A stretch of DNA of 64,000 bases, taken from NCBI GenBank assembly GCA_932294295.1, contig OW028580.1, positions 25,034,975 through 25,098,974 of the forward strand. Reading direction: 5' to 3'. The translations under genes and the position numbers were made by a program. The DNA is from Alitta virens (Eukaryota; Annelida; Polychaeta; Phyllodocida; Nereididae). Shown here in pieces: positions 33,971 through 44,770 of this stretch (position 1 is the stretch's first letter; each line of letters opens with the position of its first letter). The notes beneath the pieces are model-generated. The model was not told where the DNA came from, did no database searches, and saw only the letters and a program-made list of their open reading frames with translations.

Positions 33971-35683
33971 TTTACTGACATGTAGAGGGTAATAAAAAAG
34001 ATGATTAGAAAATATAGGAAAAATATCCATGGCAGTGCATTACATTTTATTTATACAAATGTTGAAATCAAATAAATATTCATCTAGTACTATAGTCTAG
34101 ACTTCAGGCCTACTCAGTATCCAAATGTTGATTGTCTCAACTTGTTCAATGCAATTTACTTCACACTAAGAACCGTGACATGCGCTCAACTAAAGTGCAA
34201 CTAACAGAGTTTCTGAAACTGATATTGACAGTCTTTGTCACCAGTTGGATTGCAGTGCCAAGCCTCTGGAATACTTGGCTCTCATTGGCTGAGACATGTA
34301 GTACAACAGTGACGTATTTCGGGCAAGTGCAAAACACCGGGAAAGTCGAAAATGGTGGCCTACACAGTTTACAACACGGAGCTAATAAATGCAGGATATT
34401 ACATTACTAGTGCACAAATACAAGTTATGGATAACGTGAAAATGTTTCAATAGATCCAAGCTAACTTCTGAGAGGTGAAGTGCTGAAGGGTTTAGTTCCC
34501 CTTTAATTAGCACAGAAATATGAATTTTATTATTTTTATGCCACCAGTGACACATAGGTTGTTAGGCCGGGCAATTATATATACATGTATTTCTTTGTAT
34601 GTCACTTAAATAAAATATTGTTGAGCTGAGTTGAGTTGTAGAAAATACTATGAAAAATATGGAATAGTAAAAGAACAGCTAAAAAAATTAAACCAAAGAA
34701 AGCAAAAGCCTATATTAGAAAATCTATCCACAAAAAATTCCAAGAGGAACTTTTCAAGAATATACAAAACAAGAGTAACCAACTAAATAGACACCTAACA
34801 TAAGGCCAAACATAAACAGTTTTCTATGTTTGGAAATAGTATCCAACTGCAATATCCATGAACAGTTACAAAAAGTATTTCATTTTCTTTGCTCAAGCCA
34901 TGATGGCATCTATAATATATATATATATACCAGTTCTACAATTATAGAACTATCACAAATACGAGATGGCATAAAAACTTAGCCCACTAGACCAAAGAGA
35001 AGCTGAATTCTTCCGGACTTTCTTACTAATGCATGAACTTCCAATCAATTTGGCAAAATCATTGTGCTCTATTTTAATTTACACATTATTTAAATTTACT
35101 AATATTTTGCTATTCATTGCATACTAGTTAGTATTAACTTGCATGAACAAGCATGATATATATTGGGTTAAATGGTGCAACCTAAAAGAAACATACTTCA
35201 TTCTGCATCTTATTTGGTCTTTCTTTCTGGTCTAAAGACTTTATCCACATCACGTGTTATTTGATAACATCAAGAATCCAAGATTAATGCTAAGAACTGC
35301 ACAGAGTACTTATTGAACTTGCACATTTGAATTATAAGTCAATAAGAAAATAGCAATCAGATTTCCTACAGCATTAAAGATAATGTTAAACATTTAGTTC
35401 CATAGGAATTAGGGATAACACTGAAACAGTTTAGTTTGGTGAACTTAAAATTATGAATTATGAATTAGTCTTACATTTAATTCTGGTATATTGAAGCTAA
35501 AGCAGTTAAGGATTCAGATGGAATCAGAATTGGGAGTTATACTTTCAATGTAGACCGAAATATTGCTGTCATATTGCAAGCATGCCGACTAACATCGTGA
35601 GTCAGTTTGTCTGACTACTTTCAATGCATGTCTTGCACAATATCATGCTTTTTAAATCATCAAAATACTTGAAAGTTACTTAC

Positions 35684-35859
35684 TTTGAAATCACGCAGTC
35701 TGTCACCATTTTCATCGATGACAATGTTGCCAGTCACACCTTGAGTTGTAGAGTTGATGATGTTTTGAGTGACCCTTAGGCCATCATTGGGAGCATAGCC
35801 TTGTTCAATGGTCTTGTTGACTCCATGAGCCCAGAGAAGTACTGCATCATGTGTCAGAC
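35684..35859 (-). CDS. rGC exon 2: membrane-distal part of the ligand-binding domain
   Basis: It starts after TTCTAG and ends at TTCAAA|GTAAGT. It encodes LTHDAVLLWAHGVNKTIEQG, then RVTQNIINSTTQGVTGNIVIDENGDR, the closing part of an ANF-receptor domain with N-glycosylation sequons (NKT, NST). The phase-1 acceptor fits donors of both the intact exon 1 at 42335 and the broken copy at 36590. The right-arm copy (57126-57236) has lost its first 65 bases. Confidence 0.9.
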
Positions 35860-36129
35860 CTAGAATTATGAAAACATGAGATATAGAAAGGATCAGGAGT
35901 TACGTTGCATGATAGAAGACACAGTTATCTCCATTGTTCTACTTCTAATTCCAGAAATCATGTGAACAAAATTGGAACACAGGTCAAAGTAAAGTGTATC
36001 TCTTAACTGGTAAACCATTTTCAAAAAGGTGTATTGAAGCCAGTGCGAGGAATGGAATTTTGAGCTATCCACCAAAAGTAATTGACATAGAAGCCTGCCA
36101 CTGTACCCAATAAGTGCTACAGACCTAAA

Positions 36130-36400
36130 TGCCTAGCACCAAGACCACAGTGTGGAGCTCTTGAAGGTCATGGACCTTCTTGGGGCAGGGGTGGTAACAC
36201 TTTGGTGAAGACCTCAAACCCCAGTGACCAACCAATACAGGGCTTTGCGCTTGCTCAATCCAGTTGTGCCTGTCCATCTTTCCCATATCAAGCACAGATA
36301 TCGTTTTGTTCTAGTCGATCAAAAGCTTCTGCTTATGTTAATTGTTCTTGCATACGACTTTAAATAAAATAAATATTATCTTATCTTATCTTTAGATGTG
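36130..36400 (+). mobile_element. Retroelement 3' end with (TTATC)n tail
   Basis: The segment ends CGACTTTAAATAAAATAAAT, followed by TTATC repeats, like a LINE or SINE 3' tail. It is mirrored at 56600-56860. Diverged related sequence (CACTGGGG, GTGTT.CCACC and CCAGGACCTTC words) lies at 50230-50310. Confidence 0.6.
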
Positions 36401-36589
36401 AACATGGTTGAATATGTAACCAATCAGAGAGGACTTTGCCCAATGAAAATAAAGTGCTCATCCCATATCAATGATTATCACAACAACAATTAGTACCTTA
36501 TTTGCAACATCTTGTGTATCACGAAACTCTGGCATTTGTTGATGTCATGTCATGACTCACTTTGTAACATATAGTTCAGTGCATCTCAC

Positions 36590-37417
36590 CTGCCATGATT
36601 TTGTGGCTGTTCAGTGTTGCTTCTATTGTTTCATTGCTGAAATTGTTGGCAATCATATTAGATATTAATTCTGCATAGAATGTGTCCCACGCTAGACCAA
36701 CTGGGTCAGAGTTTGAGATGGCAATTATTCCTTGATAGAGGACATCATCATTATCTGGATGAGGTGTGACATGTCTGTGTGCAGGGTCTAAACCAAAAAA
36801 AGCAGCTCTGCAGCAATTTTGAACAGAGGAATGACATCAGTTATTATAGCAAATTTTGTCCATTTGAATGTTCTCAAGAGAGCCATTATGGCCCCAATGT
36901 ATCCATTGTAGGTTCCAATAACTCTTGTAAAAGTTGGGAACATGTTTTTGTTACTGAGTGAAATGCTTGCACAGTAATATGCAATTTGAGGGATATTCCA
37001 AGCTGCTGCTACGAGACCAACGGGTTCGCAAACAATGCTACAAGCTGATCCAATGATGCCATCAAGATTTTTCACAGCAATTTTCAGTTGTGTCGTTGCT
37101 TTCATACCTTCCTTTGGGCTGCATTGTGTGTCTGCAGTTAATGTCAAATTCTGGCAATTTCTGCTGTGCATGTTTAATTCCCATGCGAAATGCTGTTGTT
37201 ACTGAGGATCCACTGGATTTCTCTGGCCACAAAAATTCTACCATAAGGGGCATAAGTGAATGATCTAAAGAGATCATTTTGTCAGCATCTTCACAGATAC
37301 TCAAGTTTTGGTTGATGTTTGTGTAGTCTGTCTGTGTCTGGTTGGTATATTCTGTGCCTGTACACAACTTGACTAATGCCAGCCAATAACTTGAACTTTG
37401 AATGATGTGAAAACCAT
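36590..37417 (-). pseudogene. Broken copy of the rGC ligand-domain exon (left arm)
   Basis: It starts at the ATG at 37415-37417 and ends at a good donor (GGCAG|GTGAGA) at 36590. It is clearly homologous to the exon at 42335-43388, with IIGSACSIVCEPVGL, FPTFTRVIGTY and a WDTFYAELISNMI end. Lesions: small deletions in the signal-peptide region that bring in a stop, an 8-base deletion after the EFDI codons near 37140, and a deletion of about 210 bases at about 36800-36815 that joins IAAEL to FFGLD-like sequence out of frame. It lies within intron 1 of the rGC model, and its donor could still compete for exon 2. Confidence 0.88.
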
Positions 37418-38734
37418 GGCTGTTGCCTCAATAAACTCCGTCATTCCCACACATGCTTATATATGAATATGCATCATGAGACCTTCGGGATTGCTGTGCA
37501 TGGATGCATGATTGCGAATGATTTACTTTGTGAAATCATAAATTCTGTTTGAGTCGACCAAACGAAACAAATGTGCGTAGTGATGAAAGACTAGTTCTTT
37601 TTTCTTTTGAAGAATATTTACAACAGTTCATACATGAAAAACACTTGGTAATCAATGACAAATCATGGATAAAATTAAATGATAAGGGAATGTTTTTGAA
37701 CGCAGAACTTTCCCTTTAGTTCTTGTCAGCCAAACTGTATACATGTTTTTATTCCAGCTGTTTACCAGTTCATGTAACAAGAGAAAATGTCTTCATGACG
37801 TTCATGAGTTATTTAAAGAAAGTGTTGTTGAGATGGAGATAATAATTATACTTACTGGCTTGGACAAAAGTGATTTACTTTAAAATACTATGATTTTCGT
37901 CTGGTTTTGACTTAGTACTTTTCTTTGAATTATTTTCTGAAGGGACAACATTAGCTGGAAAATTTTTTTACAATAGTCATGTAGGAGCCAGATAGTTTCT
38001 TAGAATTTGACCCCTTTGACCTCAAATAGAGATCAAGGTGACCCCATCTGTAAACTCATCCAATGCCTTTCCCATAAGGTGTATTGCCTGTAGCATCAAT
38101 AGATCTGAAGTTATCTTGTCTGTAAGGGACGGTGATGGGCAGGCCGGCGAACAGATGGAAAGGAGGGGCAGCTAGACAGATGCCACAGCCATACTCTAGG
38201 ACATATAAATGGCTAAAGCCAAAGGTGGCAACGATACTAGGTCAAGAAATACTATAAGTACAATCTTTAGCAAGTGTCCAAAAGCTTTCGATCATGCCTG
38301 TTCTATAAGACAGAAACCGGTGCTACATCTCCAGTATTCAGTATTGCTTGAAGTCACAAAAATGTAGGCCTAATTACACTAATTACACCTTTGAACTCAA
38401 ATAATGTACCGTGTAACTAGGAACTGATATACGCAGTCAAATTCCTTGCTACCCCACCGGGATCGTTGCTCCGTCTGAAATCTGGCTATCGCCCTGTGCT
38501 AAGTGCCCCCTCTTAGCACGAGAGGGCCTGCGTAGGAGACTGCAACATCTTAATGTCTTACAATGGTCATCTTTCTATTATTACTAACAGATCATGACAG
38601 CGTGTTTGTTAAGGTATCTCCACTTCCTTTGTAGGCATGGCTTGGGCTGAGCTTCTTGTAGTTTTAGGTTGCTGCTCTGGATAGATATAATTGAACGTTA
38701 TACTCCACTTAGACTGTTTTCCTATTGTTCTGAG

Positions 38735-38945
38735 TGGGCAATAACCAACGAAAACGTTAGTTAACTCCCTCCTGAGTCCTACGGAACTTGTCTTGGGTAA
38801 TAAAGGCAGTAAAAACAAACAAACAATCAAACAACTCAGTAAATATGCCTAATAGAGTATAAGTTTGTTATATCTCTCAGAGTCGGAAGTTAACTGACAT
38901 TTTTGTTGCTTATAGCCAACAAAAATGTTAGTTAACTCCCTCCTA
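38735..38945 (-). repeat. Dispersed repeat with inner hairpin (AACAAAAATGTTAGTTAACTCCC)
   Basis: Two related blocks, one near 38742-38772 and one near 38895-38945, carry CCAACGAAAACGTTAGTTAAC-like words, the second preceded by its own near inverted copy. Mirrored at 53745-53960; a diverged copy is at 8275-8440. Confidence 0.6.
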
Positions 38946-39292
38946 TTCGGGAAACCACTATTACTTCTTTATTAGTAGACTAAGTGCAGGAGAAACTTGA
39001 CAGAAACATTTTGAATAGAGCTAATAGATACACTGATACACTGTCCATATAACAGACAGAATTGTATCACTGGCTGGAATTTTTGCAATAGAGACAGTTG
39101 AATGTCGTATTGTAAAGGTGTCACATTTTTTGTTTTGGTCTTTCCTCATTCAGCCTGATAGATTCATATGATTATGTGACGCCCAGCAGTTATTTAGGTA
39201 TTTTCTTGTGTGATCTCAAAAGCATGTAAAATAAGTCTGGCAATGCGCTTACGTAACGGTGTTAGCAGGTTGTTATGCTTGCACCATGGTGT

Positions 39293-39470
39293 GACCCTTT
39301 GGTGTAATGGCTAATGCTCTCACTTCCCATGCGAGAGGTCCACGGTTCCACTCGTGTCAGATTTGACAGGTGTGACAGGTTTTGACAGATCACAAATGTA
39401 TAAATATCTCAATAAATATTGACTGTTTTTATAGGGTTCGATTCCCGGGTGGGGCACTTGCCCTCCCGAA
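39293..39470 (+). mobile_element. tRNA-like SINE sequence with two B boxes
   Basis: TTTGGTGTAATGGCTAATGC resembles a tRNA 5' half and is followed by CACGGTTCCACTC. A second B-box-like GGTTCGATTCCCGGG lies at 39437-39451. The mirror copy is at about 53233-53400. No complete cloverleaf can be drawn, so it is not called a tRNA gene. Confidence 0.6.
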
Positions 39471-40314
39471 AACTTTACACTTTGATAACAGTTTATCTTG
39501 TAGCTTCCAGTAGCTCTGAATAGCTGGATTTGACTTGTTGTAGCTTGAAGCTTTGCTTGGCTAAGGTTGAACCATTTTGTTGGAGTTGCACTTATAGCCC
39601 TATTATATGGATCAGACACCCACCCTCAACAAACTCATGCCATCTAACTTGAAGATCCTAACAGTGAAATGAAGTTTACTTGTATTTTTCTGTATAGTTC
39701 GGTCAATAGATTACTAGAAAACAAATTATCAACAACAACCCTTTGCTTTGTGTTCAGTCCTTAAGATCAGTGCATCAGCTTCCAGAAAAGCGATTGCCGA
39801 CTTGTGTCTGTTGTGAATACAAAGCATTAGTCAATTTGTGGCTCATGTGTTGCGTGTTTTTCAAGGATCACATTTTATAGATTTCTAAGATTTTTTGTTT
39901 GTTTCAAAACGAACCGAAGCTCTTAAAGTAAAGCCATTACCCACATGTACCTGGACCATGTTTGACTGAACACCATATGAGAAATATGGTGTATTCTCAT
40001 AGAATTTTTTTTTCTAAGTGTCATCAACGTTGCCATGGCTAAATATTAATTACAAAATAAAAAGTACGACTGGCAGATTCTAGCCTAACAGCTTGCCAAG
40101 CAGACAGACACAGATACATTGTATGTATTAAAGCGCTGAAAGACAAGACAAGATGACAAATAAGAGATGAGATAGGGAGAGATGAGATAAGATAAGATGA
40201 GACTAGATATTCATAGGTCTGAAGCAAAAATATTGCCCAACAAGAATATTTTTGCAAACTACTGATAAACCAACACATTTCTCTAACAAAAAGACATATT
40301 TGTTTTATTGAATG

Positions 40315-40515
40315 CCTAACCCAGTCAAAAACTTGAGCTCACAGTCAGCTCATGGGAGGTCACAGAATCCTCACAGAGAGCTTACCTGGTGAGGTCACTG
40401 TGAGCTAAAACTGATGCCCAACAGGTACCTCACAATAAACTCACAATGTGAGGTCACAGTGACATGTCTGTGAGCTAACTGTGAGCTGATCATGTTTGAT
40501 TCCACGTTTGTACGT
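40315..40515 (+). repeat. GAGGTCAC/GTGAGCT-rich repeat (relative of the MITE at 24393)
   Basis: It starts CCCAGTCAAAAACTTGAGCT and ends GTGAGCTGATCATG, TGATTCCACGTTT, as in the MITE of intron 6. It contains several AGGTCA half-sites in both orientations. The mirror copy is at 52150-52365. Confidence 0.7.
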
Positions 40516-41033
40516 ATCTATCTATTTATTGAAACTGTAACGGACCATTGTCTCCTTTTTAAGACAGTAGATACATTGATCTGATGGTACTCATTGTTCT
40601 TAACTTGTATGGGTATTCTCTTCTGGTGTGAATCATTCAACCCTTTCATTTCTCTACCGATGAGGTAGGATGCAGTTTTGGCCACCTGAGTCACTTTTAC
40701 CAGACAGGCATGACACAAGTTAGGTAAACGTGGATTAAAGAGCATTAAAATTTTGTCATTGTGACTTCATCAATGTGGAAGACCTTCTGTTGTTTAAGAA
40801 GAAACAAGTGTTTCAGCGTTTTATGTTTTATTATTATTGGTTTTTTTTTTACTAGTTGAGTTTTTTTATATGATTGATGCTGATTTTCCTCTCCCCATGC
40901 CAAGTTGGATCAGGATGTCAGACCAATGTTGGCTGATATTGGTCAACTTTGGACCAATTTTTTAGTGTATGTGGCATGTTATCTGCTTGGAACATTATTA
41001 GAGTTTTCAGAAAAATTGACTGCACGTGCAGTG

Positions 41034-41189
41034 CAGGGGCAGATTTAGAGGGGGGTCAAGGGGGTCCTGACCCCCCCTTTTCATTGGCAAAAGTTCCCCT
41101 AGACCCCACAAGCAGGACATTGCATCTTCGTTGCTCATACAAGTCATATGCCTGACCCCCCCTTTCCAAAAATCCTAGATCTGCCCCTG
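41034..41189. mobile_element. 156-bp MITE, CAGGGGCAGAT...ATCTGCCCCTG, with 5-bp target duplication
   Basis: Nearly palindromic ends (CAGGGGCAGAT and ATCTGCCCCTG) enclose G-rich and C-rich tracts. CAGTG flanks it on both sides (41029-41033 and 41190-41194). CAGGGGCG-like ends are common in hAT elements, but the duplication here is 5 rather than 8 bases. The mirror copy is 51494-51649. Confidence 0.85.
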
Positions 41190-41626
41190 CAGTGTCAATC
41201 ACTTGTCTTGGGTTCGATGACACAGTACTGTCCAGATGGTCAGGCAGCGAACACAGCACTGTGACAGCCATTCTTAGATTTGCTTACATTCCTGTAGGTA
41301 CTATTCACTTGGCAAATTGTATACAATTATTTGTTTTAGCAATTATTTGTAGTGTTTTGGCACATTGCAAGCACGCATGATTCTGAGCATAAGTTACTGA
41401 ATACATCTGCTTGTTGCCACGAGCACATTCAGAGGAATTGGTTAACCCAAAAAATTGCCAGATTATGTCCTATGCAGTTTTGACTTATCAAAATTTTGAA
41501 ATCTTTCACTAACTTCATCATTTTGAATAAACTAGATTCCCCTTGAATGATCTTAAAATTTAGCTTTAGTAAATATTATGTATGTCGTTAGTCATAATGA
41601 AAAACTTCTTAAATTTACTTTACATA

Positions 41627-41745
41627 CCCAGATTGCATTCCAAATTGTTTCAACGTTGGCGCGATGTCGGTGATGTTGAAACGATGTTGTATGGATGGCA
41701 GCCGATATAGATATGACACTGACCCGATTTGGAATGTTATCTGGG
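41627..41745. mobile_element. About 120-bp inverted-repeat MITE with CCCAGAT..ATTCCAAAT ends
   Basis: The left end CCCAGATTGCATTCCAAAT is mirrored by ATTTGGAATGTTATCTGGG. The interior has GGCGCGATGTCGG and GATGTTGAAACGATGTTG repeats, as in the element at 8506. The mirror copy is at about 50899-51019. Confidence 0.7.
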
Positions 41746-42070
41746 ATATATGATATCAACTAAGCTTGACTGAATGGGGAGAAAAGTAACAGAGCCTACA
41801 GGGGGCACTACCACCGTAGCAGATAGAAAGGACAATAAGATGACGTCACTACACATTGTAACATGGATGGCGTCACAGAATATATGTCATCATCAAACAA
41901 TACTTATTGGCACTTTTTCTCCCCATTGTCATCAACCAACATGCAGAATGTTATCTGGATACAGTACGTACACTACAGCCATTTTTGTCTAATAGTTTAG
42001 TCTGAATTAATGCCCCATCTAACAATTTACTATGTTGAAACGATGTTGAACTGATTTGACAGGCTATCTG

Positions 42071-42245
42071 CAGGACGGATCTAGGATTTTTGAAAAGGGG
42101 GGGGTTGGGGGGGGGGGGTCAGGCATAGGACTTGTATGAGCAGCGAAGGTGCGATGTCCTGCTAGGGGGGTCCAGGGGCATTTTTGCCAGAGAAAAGGGG
42201 GGTCAGGACCCCTTTAACCCCCCCCCCCCTCTAAATCCATCCCTG
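42071..42245. mobile_element. 175-bp MITE of the CAGGG family at the inner edge of the left arm
   Basis: The ends CAGGACGGATCTAGGA and CTAAATCCATCCCTG are flanked by ATCTG on both sides (42066-42070 and 42246-42250). The interior holds long G and C tracts. Its mirror copy, with the same 5-base duplication, is 50398-50575 in the right arm. About 35 bases of arm homology remain beyond it before the sequences diverge. Confidence 0.85.
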
Positions 42246-42334
42246 ATCTGGGTGCAATGCATGTGACTCATGCACAGATGTAAAAATAAGGCATGGATAT
42301 AACCACATTTCATTCATTACATGAATTCCCTTAC

Positions 42335-43388
42335 CTGCTATTAGTGCATATCTTTCCATATTGGCATCAATTGTTTCTTGAGTTATATTGTTAAACAACA
42401 TTAAATCAATCAGGTCTGAATAAAAATCATTCCATATTTGTCCAGATGGGTGGGCAGGACTGACTGTCACCACCCCATGATAAACATAAGAATCTTCTAA
42501 ATGGGGTTCCAAATATCTTGGTCTTCCACTGTTTCCAAAATATGCAGCATCAGTTCCAATGATTACATAGTTGTCTTTCGTGAGTCCTTCTTCGTCTGCT
42601 AGGATTAGAAAATGTCTTGTATCAGGAACGTAAAATAGCATTAAGATAACCATTGCTTTGTCTTTTATGTCAATTATAACATTTCTCATTACATCCAACT
42701 TAGCTGGGTTAGTTTTCTCTCCAATCATTGTGGTTTCGATAGCATAAAAGTAAGTGTTTATCACACTGCTTTCAGCAGCAAGCCTAATACGTTCAGCAGA
42801 AATTTTGAATAGTGGAGTAGTGTCAGTTACTATAGCTAATTTTGTCCATTTGAATGTCTTTAAAAAGGTTATAAGCCCATCAGTATACCCATCGTAAGTT
42901 CCTTTGACACGTGTAAATGTTGGAAACTTATTTTTGTCTGTGAGTGATGCACTTGAACAGTAGTACGAAACCTGAGGAATATTCCATGCTGCGGTTAAGA
43001 AACCAACTGGTTCGCACACAATGCTACACAAAGATCCAATAATGCCATCAAGAGCTTTTGCAGTCTGTTTCAGCTGCACGGTTGCTTTCATTCCTTCCCT
43101 GGGATTACATTTGGTGTCCTCAATGTAATATTTGATATCATAATTCCATAGTTTGCGCTCGGCACTTTTGACACCCAATTGGAATGCGAATGGTAATGCT
43201 GGTCCAAATTGCTGGGCAGGCCATAAAAACCCTATGACTAAGGATTTGTTTGAACCTGTCAGGCTTTCATTGTCATTGCAAGCTACTATATTGGTTGATA
43301 TAAACATACAAAGAAAAAAGAAGAGTGAGGACAGAGTGCTGTCATTCATGATGAAAATCTCTCTCTCATTTGGCATGAGAACAGCCAC
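42335..43388 (-). CDS. rGC exon 1: signal peptide and ligand-binding domain, intact copy
   Basis: The minus-strand frame begins at 43386-43388; the Met 13 residues on (43347-43349) directly precedes a hydrophobic signal (LFFFLCMFISTNIVAC) and may be the real start. The body is an ANF-receptor domain: SLVIGFLWPAQ, GIIGSLCSIVCEPVGFLTAAW, FPTFTRVKGTYDGY and a FKWTKLAIVTD segment, ending at YALIAG. The donor GCAG|GTAAGG at 42335 is in phase 1 and matches exon 2 at 35859. Reading past the donor gives only a non-conserved tail. It lies just inside the palindrome spacer, in a 2.3-kb stretch with no mirror in the right arm. The domain should bind a peptide ligand or act as an orphan receptor. Confidence 0.88.
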
Positions 43389-43399
43389 TGGTGGTTAGG

Positions 43400-44770
43400 C
43401 ATGCAGAAATTTGATATGTTAAAATATGGGCTGAGTTGATTGAGCATATTGGCTTACATATGCAAATAAAGTTTTAACATACCTGCTCAACATCTATAAA
43501 TAATCTAAAAGTTGGAGATAATTACCAATGGTTAAAGTATGTGTTAGTTTACAGTTTATGATAAAAATAGAGTCAGTAACAAAGTTATTAATACAAAAGT
43601 TACTGTATCAAATAAACGATTATTATATTAAAAATACAACAGTTACTGGCAAACTTAAAATTTTGCATGTGGTATGAATATCAATAAGAAAACGGAATAG
43701 CAATGATTCCTCATTTTGAATATTACAACTTTTCCTCTCCTTTTTTTTAAATTGCTGAAGAAGGTAAATATTTAATGGTTTTTAACGTAATTCTTAAAAC
43801 ATGGAAAACGACGTTTTTACATCCTACTTGAAAAGTCTTGCTTTTTTTTAAAGAAAGAAAAAAAGAAAACATACGTTCATACAGTTAAATTATCACATAC
43901 TTAATGCCTTATGTGACATGTTACCTAGGAGCACAGATAAAAATAATGAAAATGATTATGTAAAGAAGATTCTGATATGCATTATGTATTTATATGTGCA
44001 TGTATAAATCTTTATTAGCTTTAACTGTTCTACAATAAGAATAACATGACTACTCAGTTGGCTGGTTAAAAAAATGAAGTACTGAAATAACCTGGTCGAC
44101 CTGATTAACTTAAACTTGTTTTAATATTATGATGTTGCTTATTGACAAATGGCCTTAATGATGACTTCTTTCATTAATAACAGTCTATGGTAATGACATT
44201 GAAAATTGAAATTAATACTTCAAATCTTATTTTATCCATCACAAACTATTTAATTCTTGGATTGGTTAAATATATATGTGTTTTGTATTATTTTGTATCT
44301 GACTTACATGAGTTTCCAGAAGGATGGAAAGGGCTAGGGGAGATTGAGGAACAATGATACACTCTTTTGTTTCAATCGTAGAAAATATTCTAAAATCAGG
44401 ACATGACTGACTTCCTACCTCAGATGTAGGTTATGTAGTTGTGCAGATTCCTACCTTGTGTAAGATAGGAGTTATTCAATGCAAGTCATTTGTCTCATCG
44501 TTCCCCACTGGCAGGGTACTGAGACAAGCTGAGGGGTAGCCGGAGAAATCTGATGTTCGCTTAGCATTATCTGAAATTTGTAAACGCTAGCCAATGGCGG
44601 CTTACCATAAGTGGTGTGTGGGCAGGAAGGTATCTTGGGTTAGCTGAGGGAAGAGTTCGACATGGCCTGATAGTACAACAAAAATGCGAAATAATCCGAA
44701 TACCCTTATTTTAGACAGGAAGTTCCTTGTATTGTTTCAGCGCTACTGGTCTAAAGCTTAACAGGTAAGC
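43400..44770. other. Upstream region of the rGC gene
   Basis: AT-rich sequence 5' of exon 1 with no recognisable gene. Promoter elements cannot be assigned with confidence. At 44584-44625 lies a 43-base segment repeated in inverse orientation at 50310-50352. Confidence 0.45.

Larger units (their letters stand above)
32508..34506. mobile_element. TTAA-flanked DNA element (Kolobok-like) with AGGGGAACTAAA ends
   Basis: The left end reads TTAA AGGGGAACTAAAGG and the right end TTTAGTTCCCC TTTAA, so TTAA target sites flank inverted AGGGGAACTAAA termini. TTAA duplications with AGGG-type ends fit Kolobok elements; piggyBac also uses TTAA. No transposase is recognised. A LINE 3' end (33190-33905) is nested inside. 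The mirrored copy is 58372-60266, where one TTAA has become TTGA. Confidence 0.65.
30440..34810 (+). pseudogene. LINE 'B': charged coiled-coil ORF and reverse-transcriptase C-terminus, with nested insertions
   Basis: From about 30500 to 31800 the plus strand, in several frames, encodes an extremely Lys/Glu/Arg-rich coiled coil (for example IVSLKQRKLDE, AEEIEDLQDPLEQKEAEIKRC, ANEEYQEYVEDL). Later come YLGITMNNQSNLKDHLKN (32026 on) and a typical reverse-transcriptase thumb/connection block with ITYASETWN and NGILDNIFKRIP up to about 32455. The frame seems to resume at 34640-34800 (KAYIRKSIHKKFQEELFK). Younger elements interrupt it at 31855-31995 and 32508-34506. The right arm carries a mirrored copy at about 58100-62700. 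Confidence 0.65.
30035..42280 (+). repeat. Left arm of a ~12-13 kb inverted repeat
   Basis: Successive segments match, in reverse complement and in mirror order, 50363-63200. Examples are 31225-31566 with 61594-61935, 34132-34410 with 58468-58746, 35684-35800 with 57126-57236, 38609-38830 with 53858-54076, 40518-40745 with 51960-52160, and 41034-41189 with 51494-51649. By eye the arms agree at roughly 95 percent with scattered indels; I did not measure it. The outer edge is at TTCTGG 30035-30040 and the inner edge at about 42280. Confidence 0.93.
23586..43388 (-). other. Receptor guanylate cyclase gene, seven-exon model
   Basis: Exons (minus strand, 5' to 3'): 43388-42335, 35859-35684, 28679-28402, 28217-27778, 27677-27330, 27162-26976, 24252-23586. 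Lengths are 1054, 176, 278, 440, 348, 187 and 667, a total of 3150 bases or 1049 residues plus stop. The splice phases agree at all six junctions and every intron is GT-AG. The predicted protein is a single-pass receptor: signal peptide, ANF-receptor domain, membrane helix near residues 481-502, kinase-homology domain about 540-765, coiled-coil linker and C-terminal cyclase domain. The length matches the family. Introns 1 and 2 are long and hold part of the left palindrome arm. The product would be a membrane receptor, possibly making cGMP, but the cyclase lacks several catalytic-site residues. Joining the distant exon 1 to exon 2 is inferred. Confidence 0.8.

Noticed and set aside
34132..34410. 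92-codon plus-strand frame present in both arms
   Set aside because: It lies inside the TTAA element, has no domain, and its conservation is explained by the arm duplication.
39293..39365. tRNA gene
   Set aside because: No complete cloverleaf can be drawn, and a second B box and dispersed sequence follow.
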